Made by a program: the position numbers and the translations under genes. Below the pieces are notes generated by a model, which saw nothing but the letters and a program-made list of their open reading frames with translations, was not told the origin of the DNA and ran no database searches. Source: Paraclostridium hominis (GTDB lineage: Bacteria > Bacillota > Clostridia > Peptostreptococcales > Peptostreptococcaceae). From it: a DNA stretch of 64,000 nt. Each line of letters starts with the position of its first letter. Position 1 is the stretch's first letter. Of this stretch, positions 26,201 through 34,766 are shown in pieces. The stretch is taken from the NCBI RefSeq assembly GCF_014306135.1, contig NZ_JACRWD010000005.1, forward strand, positions 53,757 to 117,756. The letters run 5' to 3'.

Positions 26201-27063
26201 AAAAGATAGAAACTATAAGCTTTATAACAGATACTAAAGACTGTAAGTCAGGAATAAGTTTGGCTTCGCCAAAGGTATTTATACCAACTTTTCCAGGAAC
26301 AAATTGTGAATATGATTCAGCTAGAATATTTGAGAAAGCTGGAGCAAAAACTTCTATAAAGGTATTTAAAAACTTAACTGATAAAGATATAGAAAGCTCT
26401 ATAGATTCTATGGTAGAAGAAATAAAATCTTCACAAATAATAATGTTACCTGGAGGATTCAGTGCAGGAGATGAGCCTGACGGCTCAGGAAAATTTATAG
26501 CTACAGTATTTAGGAATCCTAAAATAGCTGAAGCAGTTAACGAATTTTTAACTAAAAAAGATGGATTAATGCTAGGGATATGTAATGGATTCCAGGCACT
26601 TATAAAATTAGGATTAGTTCCTTATGGTAAAATAATGGATATAGATGAAAATTGCCCTACACTTACTTATAATAAAATAGGGAGACATCAAGCAAAAATG
26701 GTTAAAACAAGAATTTCATCTAATAAATCTCCTTGGCTGTATGGTACAGAAGTTGGGGATATTCATAGTATAGCAGTTTCTCATGGTGAAGGAAGATTTG
26801 TAGCAGATGAAAAAACTTTAAAACAATTGATAGCTAATGGGCAAATAGCTACTCAATATGTGGATTTAGAAGGAAATGCAACTTATGATATAAATTTTAA
26901 TCCAAATGGATCTACTTTCGCAGTAGAAGGTATAACAAGCATTGATGGAAGAATTCTTGGGAAAATGGGTCACTCAGAAAGAATTGGAAATCAAGTTGTT
27001 AAAAATATTATAGGAGAAAAAGATCAAAAAATATTTGAATCTGGAGTTAAATATTTTAAATAA
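23245..27063 (+). CDS. purL: Phosphoribosylformylglycinamidine synthase, single-chain
   Basis: PurL aminates FGAR to FGAM with glutamine and ATP. At 1272 residues it is the large fused form, with N-terminal, two PurM-like synthetase regions and a C-terminal glutaminase, so separate purS and purQ are not needed. The synthetase has DTYWSDHCRHTTF and FKNETHNHPTEIEPFGGAAT, the second half IPAIGGKDSMSGTF, and the glutaminase nucleophile lies in LGICNGFQALIKLG with the His in AVSHGEGRF. The start is ATG 23245 (or 23248), because GGGGG at 23232-23235 is spaced for it; an upstream in-frame ATG at 23230 has no RBS. A terminator follows. Confidence 0.97.
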   Translation: MMSITNLASSVRRILVEKKQGFDLEAKHLKFDLEESLNIYTIENLRILNRYDIEKIEDEVYEKAINTVFSEPNTDDVYKEYVELSKEDRVFAIEYLPGQYDQRGDWASQCIQIINEGIRPIINTAKVVILTGNITDEQFKKIKSYCINPVDSREARIEKPETLEVDTEIPTSVDILEEFINLDENGLKDLMKALGLAMTFDDLLHVQKYFKQIENRNPTITEIKVLDTYWSDHCRHTTFMTKIEDIVIEESKYTNVVKEAYDLYLQSRKNVYGETNRDVCLMDIATIAMKELRKIGKLEDLDVSEEINACSINVDVEIDGKKEEYLVMFKNETHNHPTEIEPFGGAATCLGGAIRDPLSGRSYVYQAMRVTGSADPRTSLEDTLEGKLMQKKITTQAANGYSSYGNQIGLSTGQVAEVYDDDFVAKRMEIGAVISAAPKENVIRETPESGDVVILLGGKTGRDGCGGATGSSKEHSEESLFTCSAEVQKGDAPNERKIQRFFRNKEVAQMIKRCNDFGAGGVCVAIGEIAESIDINLDVIPKKYEGLDGTELAISESQERMAVVIKKENIEKFINMAREENLEATYVADVTDSKRVRMFWNGKTIVDMSRDFIETNGVKQTTKVRVKAIDDIKINNKVKEKKFEVVVDKEISLKDKFIETMTDLNVCSQKGLVEKFDNTIGGNTVLLPFGGKYQATPTQGMVAKIPVLNGETDTSTIMTYGYNPKIGKYSPFHGALYAVVESVCKVVAIGGNFSSIRLTLQEYFEKLGISEVKWGKPFSALLGAYYAQNKLEIPAIGGKDSMSGTFKDIDVPPTLVSFAVDTVDAKQVLSPEFKNSNSTVIMLSTKVLENKVIDFEELKKNLSKVTELIKDEKVSSAYSMGYGGVCEAICKMSFGNKIGFRFNESIEIDESILFGASYGNIILELKDDTKEVLESLKGYNYKILGNTVQEESIFIENEKIDIDFIYNKYCEVLEPIFPTKVEPIKEKIETISFITDTKDCKSGISLASPKVFIPTFPGTNCEYDSARIFEKAGAKTSIKVFKNLTDKDIESSIDSMVEEIKSSQIIMLPGGFSAGDEPDGSGKFIATVFRNPKIAEAVNEFLTKKDGLMLGICNGFQALIKLGLVPYGKIMDIDENCPTLTYNKIGRHQAKMVKTRISSNKSPWLYGTEVGDIHSIAVSHGEGRFVADEKTLKQLIANGQIATQYVDLEGNATYDINFNPNGSTFAVEGITSIDGRILGKMGHSERIGNQVVKNIIGEKDQKIFESGVKYFK

Positions 27064-27107
27064 TAAAAAAGGACTATCTCAAGTAGCTTGAAATAGTCCT
27101 TTTTTAT
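27064..27107 (+). terminator. Terminator of the pur operon
   Basis: GGACTAT and ATAGTCC plus inner TCAAG/CTTGA form a hairpin followed by TTTTTT. Confidence 0.88.
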
Positions 27108-27264
27108 TATAAATTAATTTATATAAAATTTTAAAATATATAGTATAGAATATAACTATGAAATATATAAAGGAAAGTTAACAATTTATATAGAATACAC
27201 TTAATTAAAGGTGAATTTTGAAGTATTATGGAAAAAATATAAAATAATACTTTTTCACATATTT

Positions 27265-27298
27265 TTCGACAAGTTTTTTTAAAATTATATGGTAATAT
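27265..27298 (+). promoter_or_regulatory. Candidate promoter with a Spo0A-box-like sequence
   Basis: TTCGACA (27265-27271) is the exact reverse complement of the Spo0A box TGTCGAA. It ends at the expected -35 position relative to TAATAT (27293-27298), the likely -10 of the phosphatase gene that starts 27 bases later. This is the arrangement of Spo0A-activated promoters, but one seven-base match in an A/T-rich gap can occur by chance. Confidence 0.35.
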
Positions 27299-27325
27299 AG
27301 ATGTGCCATAGATGGAGGATATCAT

Positions 27326-28174
27326 ATGGAGATGAAAGTTTGTGATACTTTATGCTATCAAGGTAGTGCAAAATATAATGAAGATATAGTAGGTGTTAGT
27401 CCTTTTGGAGCTTGGGTTTTAGATGGAGCGACAGGTCTTAATAATAAAAATTTAGTATCAGATAAAAGTGATGCTAATTGGTATGTAAACTGGTGGAATA
27501 AATATTTACATCAAAATATAAATAAAGAAATTGCATTAAAAGAAATTATGGCTGATGGAATAAAATTAATTAGGGATGAGTACTATGGTATTGTAAATAA
27601 AGATAGAATAGAAAAATTGGATACACCTTCAAGTTCTATTTCAATTATAAAGTTTTATAGTGATAAAATAGAATATTTTTTACTAGGAGATTGTGCACTT
27701 CATTTTAAACACGAAGATAAAGTAAAAATTATAAAAGATAGAACTTTATGTTACTTAGATAAATTAGTATATGATGAAATGGAAAACTTACCTAATTTAA
27801 AAGAACTTTCATATGAAGAAATAAAAAGTAGTGTTATGAAAACAATAATATCAAATAGATTAAAAAAGAATACAAAAGATGGATATTGGATTTTAGATTT
27901 TGATAAAGAAGCTATAGATAACTCAATAAATGGGTTTATATATATAAAAGATAATATAAAACTTATGTTAACTAGTGATGGATTTTCATGTATTAGTGAT
28001 AGATACAATGAGATAGAGGAACAAGAACTTTTGAATAATGTAGAAGAAAGTGGAGTTGGTAATATTTATAATAAACTTAGAAAAATAGAAGAAGATGATT
28101 ATCTTACGACTAGATTTCCAAGATTTAAGATAAATGATGACTCATCATGTGTTTATTTAGACATAAATTTTTAA
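27326..28174 (+). CDS. PP2C-type serine/threonine phosphatase-like protein
   Basis: The 282-residue protein shows the spaced acidic metal ligands of PP2C phosphatases: YNED near residues 17-20, the VLDGATGL variant of DGxGG with D33, PSSSISII, the LLGDC turn, LTSDGF with D218 and the closing NDDSSC with D271/D272. Most PP2C proteins have DGVGGH at the second motif, so this is a divergent member. There is no membrane span or kinase domain. GGAGG precedes ATG 27326. The glycosyltransferase gene follows 21 bases later, so the two are probably one operon. The substrate is unknown. Divergent PP2C proteins beside unrelated enzymes can act as regulators. Confidence 0.75.
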   Translation: MEMKVCDTLCYQGSAKYNEDIVGVSPFGAWVLDGATGLNNKNLVSDKSDANWYVNWWNKYLHQNINKEIALKEIMADGIKLIRDEYYGIVNKDRIEKLDTPSSSISIIKFYSDKIEYFLLGDCALHFKHEDKVKIIKDRTLCYLDKLVYDEMENLPNLKELSYEEIKSSVMKTIISNRLKKNTKDGYWILDFDKEAIDNSINGFIYIKDNIKLMLTSDGFSCISDRYNEIEEQELLNNVEESGVGNIYNKLRKIEEDDYLTTRFPRFKINDDSSCVYLDINF

Positions 28175-28194
28175 ATCATTAATAAGGGGGATAT

Positions 28195-29427
28195 ATGAAT
28201 ATACTACATATAATAACGCAAAAACCAAATAGCACCGGCAGTGGTATTTATATGAGTGGAATGATAAAAGGGTTTAACACTTTAGGGTATAAACAAGGAG
28301 TAATAGCAGGTATTGACAAAAATGATTCTAGGAAATGTTTTAGTGAGAATATAAGTTTTTATCCTGTAATTTATAATACAGATAAATTACCTTTCAATGT
28401 TGTAGGTATGAGTGATGTCATGCCTTATGAAAGTACTGTATATAGGCATATGAATTTGGATATGGTAAATAACTTAAAAGAAGTTTTTAAAAATAATCTA
28501 GAAAAGGCAATAAATGAAATAAATCCAGATTTGATAATTTGTCATCACCTATATCTAATAACTGCTTTTATAAGAGAAACAGTAAAAGATATTCCTGTTG
28601 TAGGGGTATGTCATGGGACGTGTCTTAAACAAATAAAAAGCCATGATTTAGAAAAAAATTATATAAAAAATAACATAAGTAATTTAGATATGATATTTTC
28701 ACTTCATGATGAACAAAAAGAAGAAATAATTAATACGTTTAACATAGATAAAGATAAGGTATTTTCATTAGGTAGTGGGTATGATGAGAATATATTTTTT
28801 AATAAACAAATAAATAATGAAACTATAAATATTACATTTGCAGGGAAGATTTGTAAGCTTAAAGGAGTAGAATCTTTGATAAAAGCTTTAGACAAAATTG
28901 ATTATAAAAAAGAAATTATAAGTGTAAATATAGTTGGAGATGGAAGTAATAAAGAAGAGTATGAAAGTATAATCAACCTTTCTAAGAAAAGTAAAATAAA
29001 TATAAATTTTCTAGGAAAAATTGAACAAACGGATTTAGCTGAAGTATTTAGAAATACTCATATATTTATATTACCATCATTTTTTGAAGGTCTGCCACTA
29101 GTAGTAATAGAAGCTTTAGCTAGTGGATGTAATGTGATTACTACTAATATACCTGGTGTAAGCGAATGGATTGGAGAAGATATAAATACATCTGGAAAGA
29201 TAAAGTATGTTAACTTGCCTGATATGAAGGATATTGGCCTACCATTAGAAAGAGATCTTTTGGAATTTGAGAATAATTTAGGTTTAGCTATAAATGAAAT
29301 GATAGAAAATATACTTCAATTTAAGACAAGAAATAAAGTTTTAAATATGAATGACAAAACTTGGTTAGGGCTTTGTAAAAGGTTAGATAAATTTATGAAT
29401 TCGAGAGGAAAAATTTATAGTGTTTAA
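28195..29427 (+). CDS. Group 1 (GT4-like) glycosyltransferase
   Basis: This is a GT-B fold glycosyltransferase of 410 residues. The N-terminal domain starts MNILHIITQKPNSTGSGIYM, the usual acceptor-binding form with a Gly-rich loop. The C-terminal nucleotide-sugar domain has ITFAGKICKLKGVESLIKA and the EX7E motif in FEGLPLVVIEALASGCNVI. There are no membrane spans, so it works at the inner membrane face or in the cytosol. GGGGG precedes ATG 28195. The donor and acceptor sugars cannot be told. It is paired with the PP2C-like gene rather than with other polysaccharide genes. Confidence 0.88.
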   Translation: MNILHIITQKPNSTGSGIYMSGMIKGFNTLGYKQGVIAGIDKNDSRKCFSENISFYPVIYNTDKLPFNVVGMSDVMPYESTVYRHMNLDMVNNLKEVFKNNLEKAINEINPDLIICHHLYLITAFIRETVKDIPVVGVCHGTCLKQIKSHDLEKNYIKNNISNLDMIFSLHDEQKEEIINTFNIDKDKVFSLGSGYDENIFFNKQINNETINITFAGKICKLKGVESLIKALDKIDYKKEIISVNIVGDGSNKEEYESIINLSKKSKININFLGKIEQTDLAEVFRNTHIFILPSFFEGLPLVVIEALASGCNVITTNIPGVSEWIGEDINTSGKIKYVNLPDMKDIGLPLERDLLEFENNLGLAINEMIENILQFKTRNKVLNMNDKTWLGLCKRLDKFMNSRGKIYSV

Positions 29428-29524
29428 TATTTTCACGTCAGATATTAAGTAAATGAGTTAATATATATTATATAAGTTATTACTTAAATAATTTAAAAAT
29501 TAATATGGAGTGGAGGAAATATAA

Positions 29525-29887
29525 GTGACAAAACCATCATTATATCATCAACAAGGATACAATTGTGCAGAATCTATAATAAAGTCATATAATGAAGAGC
29601 ATGATACAGATATACCAGTTGCATTAGGGAGTGGTATGGGTACAGGTATGACAGTTGGAAGCCTTTGTGGAGCTGTAAATGCAGCTATATTAGTATTAGG
29701 ATACTTAAAAGGAAGAGAAGATAATTCTGAATCAAATGATGCTAGACAGTATTCTAGAGAGTTAATGAATAAAGTTAGAGAAAAATATAATAGTGAAATA
29801 TGTAGAGATTTAAAGAAGAATAAAGTTAGTTGTTCAGAGATAATTGATTTTGCATATGATGCATTAAATGAAATAGTAAATAACTAA
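29525..29887 (+). CDS. C_GCAxxG_C_C family protein (putative redox protein)
   Basis: The 120-residue protein fits the C_GCAxxG_C_C family: GYNCAES near the N-terminus, GSGMGTGMTVGSLCGAV in the middle and two later cysteines in EICRD and VSCSEII. Such proteins are proposed to bind a metal or iron-sulfur centre or act in redox; the function is unproven. The start is GTG 29525 with GGAGGAA just upstream. A terminator follows. It stands alone, with the sigma-54 activator next. Confidence 0.85.
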   Translation: MTKPSLYHQQGYNCAESIIKSYNEEHDTDIPVALGSGMGTGMTVGSLCGAVNAAILVLGYLKGREDNSESNDARQYSRELMNKVREKYNSEICRDLKKNKVSCSEIIDFAYDALNEIVNN

Positions 29888-29928
29888 ATATTTATTAAAT
29901 TTAGCAAAACTTTATTTAAATAAATTAA

Positions 29929-29960
29929 TAAAAAAGGATGGCATTGGTCATCTTTTTTTA
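29929..29960 (+). terminator. Terminator after C_GCAxxG_C_C gene
   Basis: AAAAAGGATG and CATCTTTTTT pair around a seven-base loop and run into more T. Confidence 0.75.
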
Positions 29961-30094
29961 TTTGCACAAATATATTAAACTTAAAAAATTAAAAAGATTG
30001 TGTATAATATTACATGAAATACATAGCTTAATAAAGTTTTTTAATTTAAAAGTTTTACATGAAGTTACTGATGTTTAAAAAAGGAGATATAAGT

Positions 30095-32107
30095 ATGAAA
30101 ACTATAGGTATAGTTACCGATGGATTATCGAAATTAGAAATTTTTCTAAATAATAATATAAAGATGATTTTCAAAGATACAGTAAAAATTAATAATTACT
30201 TTTTTAATAATCTAGAAAAAGGGAAAGTAATAAAAGATGATGTAGTTCTTGTCATGCTTAGAGAAAGGTATATAAAAATAAAAGACTATGTAGATGATAG
30301 TAAAAAAATAATTATTATAAACAGAAGCGTTAAACAAAATGATATTTATAAATTATTTTCATTACCCAAGGATATAGATGTACTAGTTGTAAATGATAAT
30401 GAACAAACTATACTTGAAACTATATCAATGTTATATCATATAGGGATAAATCATTTGAATTTAATTCCTTATAACAAAGAAAAAGAATATAAAAATATTA
30501 AAGTTTGTATAACTCCTGGAGAAGTTAATTTAGTACCAAGTTATATAGATGAAGTAATTGATATAGGGCATAGATTTATTGATATATCTACTTTTTTACA
30601 AATAATAACTAAATTGAATATAGATGATAAAGATATAACAGAGAGGTTAATAAAATATTCTGAGGATGTTATAAGCCTTCACTCTGGTGTAAACCATACA
30701 TATAAAAACTTAACAGTAGAAAATGATGAATTAAAATCTATTATAAATTTATCTAAAAATGGAATGATATTAATTTCCAATGATGGATACATAAAAGTAT
30801 GCAATGAAAGTGCTAAAAATATATTAGATATAAAAACAGATATAGCTGGAGAACACATCAAGAATTTAGATAATCGAGAAATAGTTTCAATTTTAGAGTC
30901 AAAAAACTTAGATGATGAAGTATTTAAATTTAGAAATAAATACATAACTGTAAATAGACACAATATAAATAGTTTTGGAAAAGATATAGGAATGTATTTT
31001 TGCATACAAGAAATAACATATATAAAAAAGTTAGAGCAAAACTTAAGTAAAATGCTTAGAGATAAAGGGCAAGTTGCTAGGTATACTTTTAATGATATAA
31101 AAACTAACTCTGCAAATATGGAAAATACTAAAAATTTAGCTAAGAAAATTTCTAAATCCGATTATACTGTTTTAATAACTGGAGAAAGTGGTACGGGAAA
31201 AGAATTGTTAGCACAGTCAATACACAATGAATCTAATAGAAGTAATCAACCATTTATAGCTATAAATTGTGCTGCAATGCCTGAAAATTTACTTGAAAGT
31301 GAATTATTTGGATATGAAGAAGGTGCATTTACAGGAGCTTTAAAAGGTGGGAAAAAAGGTTTATTTGAACAAGCTCATAATGGAACTATATTTTTAGATG
31401 AGATCGGAGATATGCCTATGTATCTTCAAATTAAATTACTTAGAGTACTTCAGGAAAATCAAGTTATGAGGGTTGGAGGTCAAAGTGTAATAGATGTTGA
31501 TGTTAGAGTTATAGCAGCCACTAATAGAGATTTATTAAGTATGATAAAAGAAGAGAAGTTTAGATCTGACTTATACTATAGAATAAATGTATTGCCTATA
31601 CATATTCCACCTTTAAGAGAGAGAAAAGAAGACATAAACATGATGCTTGAATATTTTATAAATAAAGATATAAATATAAGTGAAGAAGTACAAGATATAA
31701 TAATTAATTACAATTGGCCTGGAAATATAAGAGAACTTAGAAATATAGCTATGTATATAAATACTATGGCTTCAGGAGAAAAAGTTCTTTTAAGTGATTT
31801 ACCACATAATTTGAAAAATATAAAAAAAGATTATAGCAAGGAAATTAGTTATTTAAAAGATAAAACTTGTATTGAAAAAACTGTAGAGGTTATGAAATGT
31901 ATTAAGAGACATAGCTTGCTAAACAAATCCTCAGGAAGAACAAGTATATTAAAAGAGCTTAATGAAGACAATGTGTTAATTACAGAAGGTGAAGTTAGAC
32001 ATATATTAGAAGTACTTAAATCTATGAATCTTATAGAGTCAGGGATAGGTAGAAAAGGTAGTGAATTAAATAAAAAAGGATTAGAAATACTTGAAAATAT
32101 AAAATAG
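30095..32107 (+). CDS. Sigma-54-dependent transcriptional activator
   Basis: This bacterial enhancer-binding protein opens sigma-54 promoters by ATP hydrolysis. In 670 residues there is a PrpR-like N-terminal sensory region (1 to about 195), a PAS-like domain (about 205-310) and the AAA+ domain with Walker A GESGTGKE (363), the sigma-54 contact loop GAFTGA (410) and Walker B FLDEIGD (D435). The C-terminus does not show the usual Fis-type helix-turn-helix; from KTCIEKTVEVMKCIKRH it looks like a winged helix. ATG 30095 is chosen because AAGGAG precedes it. A matching -24/-12 promoter stands in front of the next operon, so that operon is its likely target. The ligand is unknown. Confidence 0.92.
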   Translation: MKTIGIVTDGLSKLEIFLNNNIKMIFKDTVKINNYFFNNLEKGKVIKDDVVLVMLRERYIKIKDYVDDSKKIIIINRSVKQNDIYKLFSLPKDIDVLVVNDNEQTILETISMLYHIGINHLNLIPYNKEKEYKNIKVCITPGEVNLVPSYIDEVIDIGHRFIDISTFLQIITKLNIDDKDITERLIKYSEDVISLHSGVNHTYKNLTVENDELKSIINLSKNGMILISNDGYIKVCNESAKNILDIKTDIAGEHIKNLDNREIVSILESKNLDDEVFKFRNKYITVNRHNINSFGKDIGMYFCIQEITYIKKLEQNLSKMLRDKGQVARYTFNDIKTNSANMENTKNLAKKISKSDYTVLITGESGTGKELLAQSIHNESNRSNQPFIAINCAAMPENLLESELFGYEEGAFTGALKGGKKGLFEQAHNGTIFLDEIGDMPMYLQIKLLRVLQENQVMRVGGQSVIDVDVRVIAATNRDLLSMIKEEKFRSDLYYRINVLPIHIPPLRERKEDINMMLEYFINKDINISEEVQDIIINYNWPGNIRELRNIAMYINTMASGEKVLLSDLPHNLKNIKKDYSKEISYLKDKTCIEKTVEVMKCIKRHSLLNKSSGRTSILKELNEDNVLITEGEVRHILEVLKSMNLIESGIGRKGSELNKKGLEILENIK

Positions 32108-32110
32108 GTT

Positions 32111-32151
32111 ATAAAATAGGTTTAGTAATTAACCTATTAAACCTATTTTAT
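32111..32151 (+). terminator. Terminator after the sigma-54 activator
   Basis: ATAAAATAGGTTTA (32111-32124) and TAAACCTATTTTAT (32138-32151) form a 14-bp stem. There is no long T run, so strength is uncertain. Confidence 0.6.
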
Positions 32152-32189
32152 ATAATTATAAAAAATAAATGTATTTAGATTATTGTAGC

Positions 32190-32201
32190 TTTCACGTGAA
32201 A
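32190..32201. promoter_or_regulatory. Palindrome, candidate enhancer (UAS) for the sigma-54 activator
   Basis: TTTCACGTGAAA is a perfect 12-bp palindrome about 100 bases upstream of the -24 element. This is the usual distance of an enhancer site for an enhancer-binding protein. It is the most GC-containing spot in an A/T-rich gap. Confidence 0.45.
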
Positions 32202-32297
32202 CGTTTGCATTTTAAATTTAGTAAATATGTTAAAAATGCTACTGTATAAGCATATATATTTAAATTTTTAAAATAAAATAAATTTGAAGTTTTAGTA

Positions 32298-32315
32298 TTG
32301 GCATAATAGTTGCTA
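32298..32315 (+). promoter_or_regulatory. Sigma-54 (-24/-12) promoter
   Basis: TTGGCATAATAGTTGCTA matches the sigma-54 consensus TGGCAC-N5-TTGCW with GG and GC exactly ten bases apart; the only deviation is T for C after GGCA. It lies about 90 bases before the gamma-glutamyl hydrolase gene and right after a sigma-54 activator gene. Confidence 0.85.
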
Positions 32316-32403
32316 TTATAGTTAATTATAAATAAAGATTAGATATATCTAATCCTTATTTATTAAACGTAAATTTTATATAATGATTGGAGTGCATTTA
32401 GCT

Positions 32404-33141
32404 ATGAAAAGCAACAGAAAGCCAATAATAGGAATTACAGGAAGTTTAATAATTGATGAAGGAGGAATGTTCCCTGGATATGAAAGAGCATATGTTAATA
32501 ATGATTACGTACAATCTGTAGCAATGTGCAAGGCAGTTCCTTATATAATACCAATGGTTTATGATGATGAATTAATAAAAGAACAGGTAGAAAATATAGA
32601 TGGACTTATATTATCTGGAGGCCATGACATAAATCCATTAAATTGGGGAGAAGAACCTCACCAAAAATTAGGTGGGATTTTACCTAAGAGAGATACTTAT
32701 GATTTTAAGTTATTAAAATATGCATTAGAAATGAAAAAACCTATTTTAGGAATATGTAGAGGAGAACAAGTTATAAATGTATTTGGTGGAGGTAGTTTAT
32801 ATCAAGATTTATCTTTAATAGATGGATGTTATATAAAACACAATCAGGGACATTTATCCAATGTATCTACACATACAGCAATTATAAAAGAAGGTACCAA
32901 ATTATATAAAATTTTAGGTGAAAAAGAAATCCATGTAAATAGTTTCCACCACTTAGCTGCAAATAAAATAGCTAATGGTTATATAGTTTCAGCATTATCT
33001 AAAGACGGAGTAATTGAAGCTATAGAAAAAGAAGGAGAAGATTTTGTAATAGGAGTTCAATGGCATCCAGAAATGATGACTAGAGATTATCCTATAATGC
33101 AAAAGTTATTCCAAGCATTAGTAGATGAAGCAACTAAGTAA
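32404..33141 (+). CDS. Peptidase C26 (gamma-glutamyl-gamma-aminobutyrate hydrolase-like)
   Basis: This is a class I glutamine amidotransferase-fold hydrolase that cuts gamma-glutamyl bonds. The nucleophile elbow is GICRGEQVINVFGG and the His/Glu pair is in QWHPEMM. GHDINPLNWGEEPH is typical of PuuD and related enzymes. The 245-residue start at 32404 is preferred to ATG 32383 because only GGAG at 32389-32392 offers an RBS, although its spacing (11) is long. It lies behind a sigma-54 promoter and before an amino-acid permease, which suggests use of an imported gamma-glutamyl or amino-acid compound. The precise substrate is unknown; puuA, B and C are absent. Confidence 0.88.
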   Translation: MKSNRKPIIGITGSLIIDEGGMFPGYERAYVNNDYVQSVAMCKAVPYIIPMVYDDELIKEQVENIDGLILSGGHDINPLNWGEEPHQKLGGILPKRDTYDFKLLKYALEMKKPILGICRGEQVINVFGGGSLYQDLSLIDGCYIKHNQGHLSNVSTHTAIIKEGTKLYKILGEKEIHVNSFHHLAANKIANGYIVSALSKDGVIEAIEKEGEDFVIGVQWHPEMMTRDYPIMQKLFQALVDEATK

Positions 33142-33170
33142 ATAATATAATAAATTTATGGAGGAACACT

Positions 33171-34478
33171 ATGGGAGATAGTAAAAAATTAGGATTTTGG
33201 AGTATTGTTCTTTTAGGTATTAACTCAATTATAGGTTCTGGTATATTTGGGTTACCAGGAGAAGCATATAAAATGATAGGACCTGCAAGTATAGTAGTAC
33301 TAGTATTTTGTATGGTACTTGCAATATCTATAGCTCTTTGCTTTGCAGAAGCAGGTAGTTGGTTTGATGAAAATGGAGGACCTTATCTTTATGCTAAAGA
33401 AGCATTTGGTGATTTTGTAGGATTTGAAGTTGGATTTATGAAATGGGCTATAGGAATGATAGCTTGGGCAGCAATGGCAAACTTCTTTGCTATAACTATT
33501 TCTACAGTTTGGCCACAAGCGGCAGATCCATTTACTAAAAATGTTATAATAGGTGTAGTTTTAATTGGACTTGGAATTGTAAATATAATGGGTGTTGAAG
33601 CATCTAAAGTTTTAAATGATATAATAACAGTTGGAAAACTTGTTCCATTAATATTTTTTATAGCAGCTGGTATATTCTTTATAAAAGGTAATAATTTTAC
33701 ACCATTTGTAATAGTGCCAAAAGGTGAAGCTACAACTACTGCATTTGTGGCAGCATCTATATCGTTATTTTATGCATTTACAGGATTTGAATCTTTAGCA
33801 GTTGCAGCCAAGGATATGCAAAATCCTAAGGAAAACGTTCCGAAAGCATTGATGACAGTAATGGCAATAGTATCTATAGTATATATATTTGTATTAGCAA
33901 TAAGTGTAGGTATATTAGGATCAGATTTAAGTGGAGCAGCTACACCAGTTGCAGATGCAGCAAAATCGATGGTTGGTAATATAGGCGTTTATATAATAAC
34001 AATAGGAACTGTGATTTCTGTTGGAGGTATAAATATAGCAGCATCTTTCCTTACTCCAAGATCAGGGGTTGCATTAGCAGAACAAGGATTAGTTCCTAAG
34101 TGTATAGCTAAAAATAACAAAAAAGGGGTTCCATATATAGCTATAATAATTACTGTTGTTGGAACACTTTTAATAGCTTGGTCAGGCTCATTTAAATTCT
34201 TATTACAAATAAGTGTTATATCTAGATTTATACAATATATACCTACTTGTATATCTGTATTAGTTTTTAGAAAAAAATATAAAGATAAAGAAGTTAAGTT
34301 TAAAATACCAGGAGGAGCTTTTATTCCTATATTTGCAGTAGCAATAAGTGTCTGGTTATTAATAGAAGCTGGAATGAGTGATCCTATGAAAATTGTTTGG
34401 GGATTAGGTGGATTACTAGTAGCAATACCATTCTATTTTTACATGACTAAAATATATAAAGAAAAAAATTGTAATTAA
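33171..34478 (+). CDS. APC family amino acid permease
   Basis: This is a 12-helix permease of 435 residues in the amino acid-polyamine-organocation family. The first helix carries the family motif NSIIGSGIFGLPG and the helix 6 region has FYAFTGFESLAVAAKDM. GGAGG precedes ATG 33171. It follows the C26 hydrolase by 29 bases and shares the sigma-54 promoter. The cargo is probably the amino acid, peptide or amine processed by the hydrolase; this comes from context only. Confidence 0.9.
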   Translation: MGDSKKLGFWSIVLLGINSIIGSGIFGLPGEAYKMIGPASIVVLVFCMVLAISIALCFAEAGSWFDENGGPYLYAKEAFGDFVGFEVGFMKWAIGMIAWAAMANFFAITISTVWPQAADPFTKNVIIGVVLIGLGIVNIMGVEASKVLNDIITVGKLVPLIFFIAAGIFFIKGNNFTPFVIVPKGEATTTAFVAASISLFYAFTGFESLAVAAKDMQNPKENVPKALMTVMAIVSIVYIFVLAISVGILGSDLSGAATPVADAAKSMVGNIGVYIITIGTVISVGGINIAASFLTPRSGVALAEQGLVPKCIAKNNKKGVPYIAIIITVVGTLLIAWSGSFKFLLQISVISRFIQYIPTCISVLVFRKKYKDKEVKFKIPGGAFIPIFAVAISVWLLIEAGMSDPMKIVWGLGGLLVAIPFYFYMTKIYKEKNCN

Positions 34479-34489
34479 ATTTATAAATA

Positions 34490-34552
34490 AAAACCTATTT
34501 TTAAAGTAAAGTTTTAGATTACAAAAAACTTACTTATAAAGTAGGTTTTTTT
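34490..34552 (+). terminator. Terminator after the permease
   Basis: AAAACCTA (34491-34498) and TAGGTTTT (34542-34549) form the base, with inner AAGTAA/TTACTT pairing, and T residues follow. Confidence 0.75.
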
Positions 34553-34676
34553 ATTTTATAAAATATATAACTTATAAAAGATTTATTTTGAAAAAACAAA
34601 AACAAATAGTATAGTACTAGTAGTTGTATTTACTGACTATGAAAATCATAAATTTGTTATATTTTAATGTATATAG

Positions 34677-34719
34677 AATAAACCATATGTTAAATTCATA
34701 ATATATGGTTTATTTTATT
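34677..34719 (+). terminator. Hairpin upstream of the LytTR regulator
   Basis: AATAAACCATAT (34677-34688) and ATATGGTTTATT (34703-34714) pair, with a short T-rich tail. It is 50 bases before the LytTR gene, so it could be a late terminator of upstream transcription or an attenuator. Confidence 0.5.
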
Positions 34720-34766
34720 ATTATGATAAAATATATTAAAACTTGAAATTGATAAGGAGAATTAAT

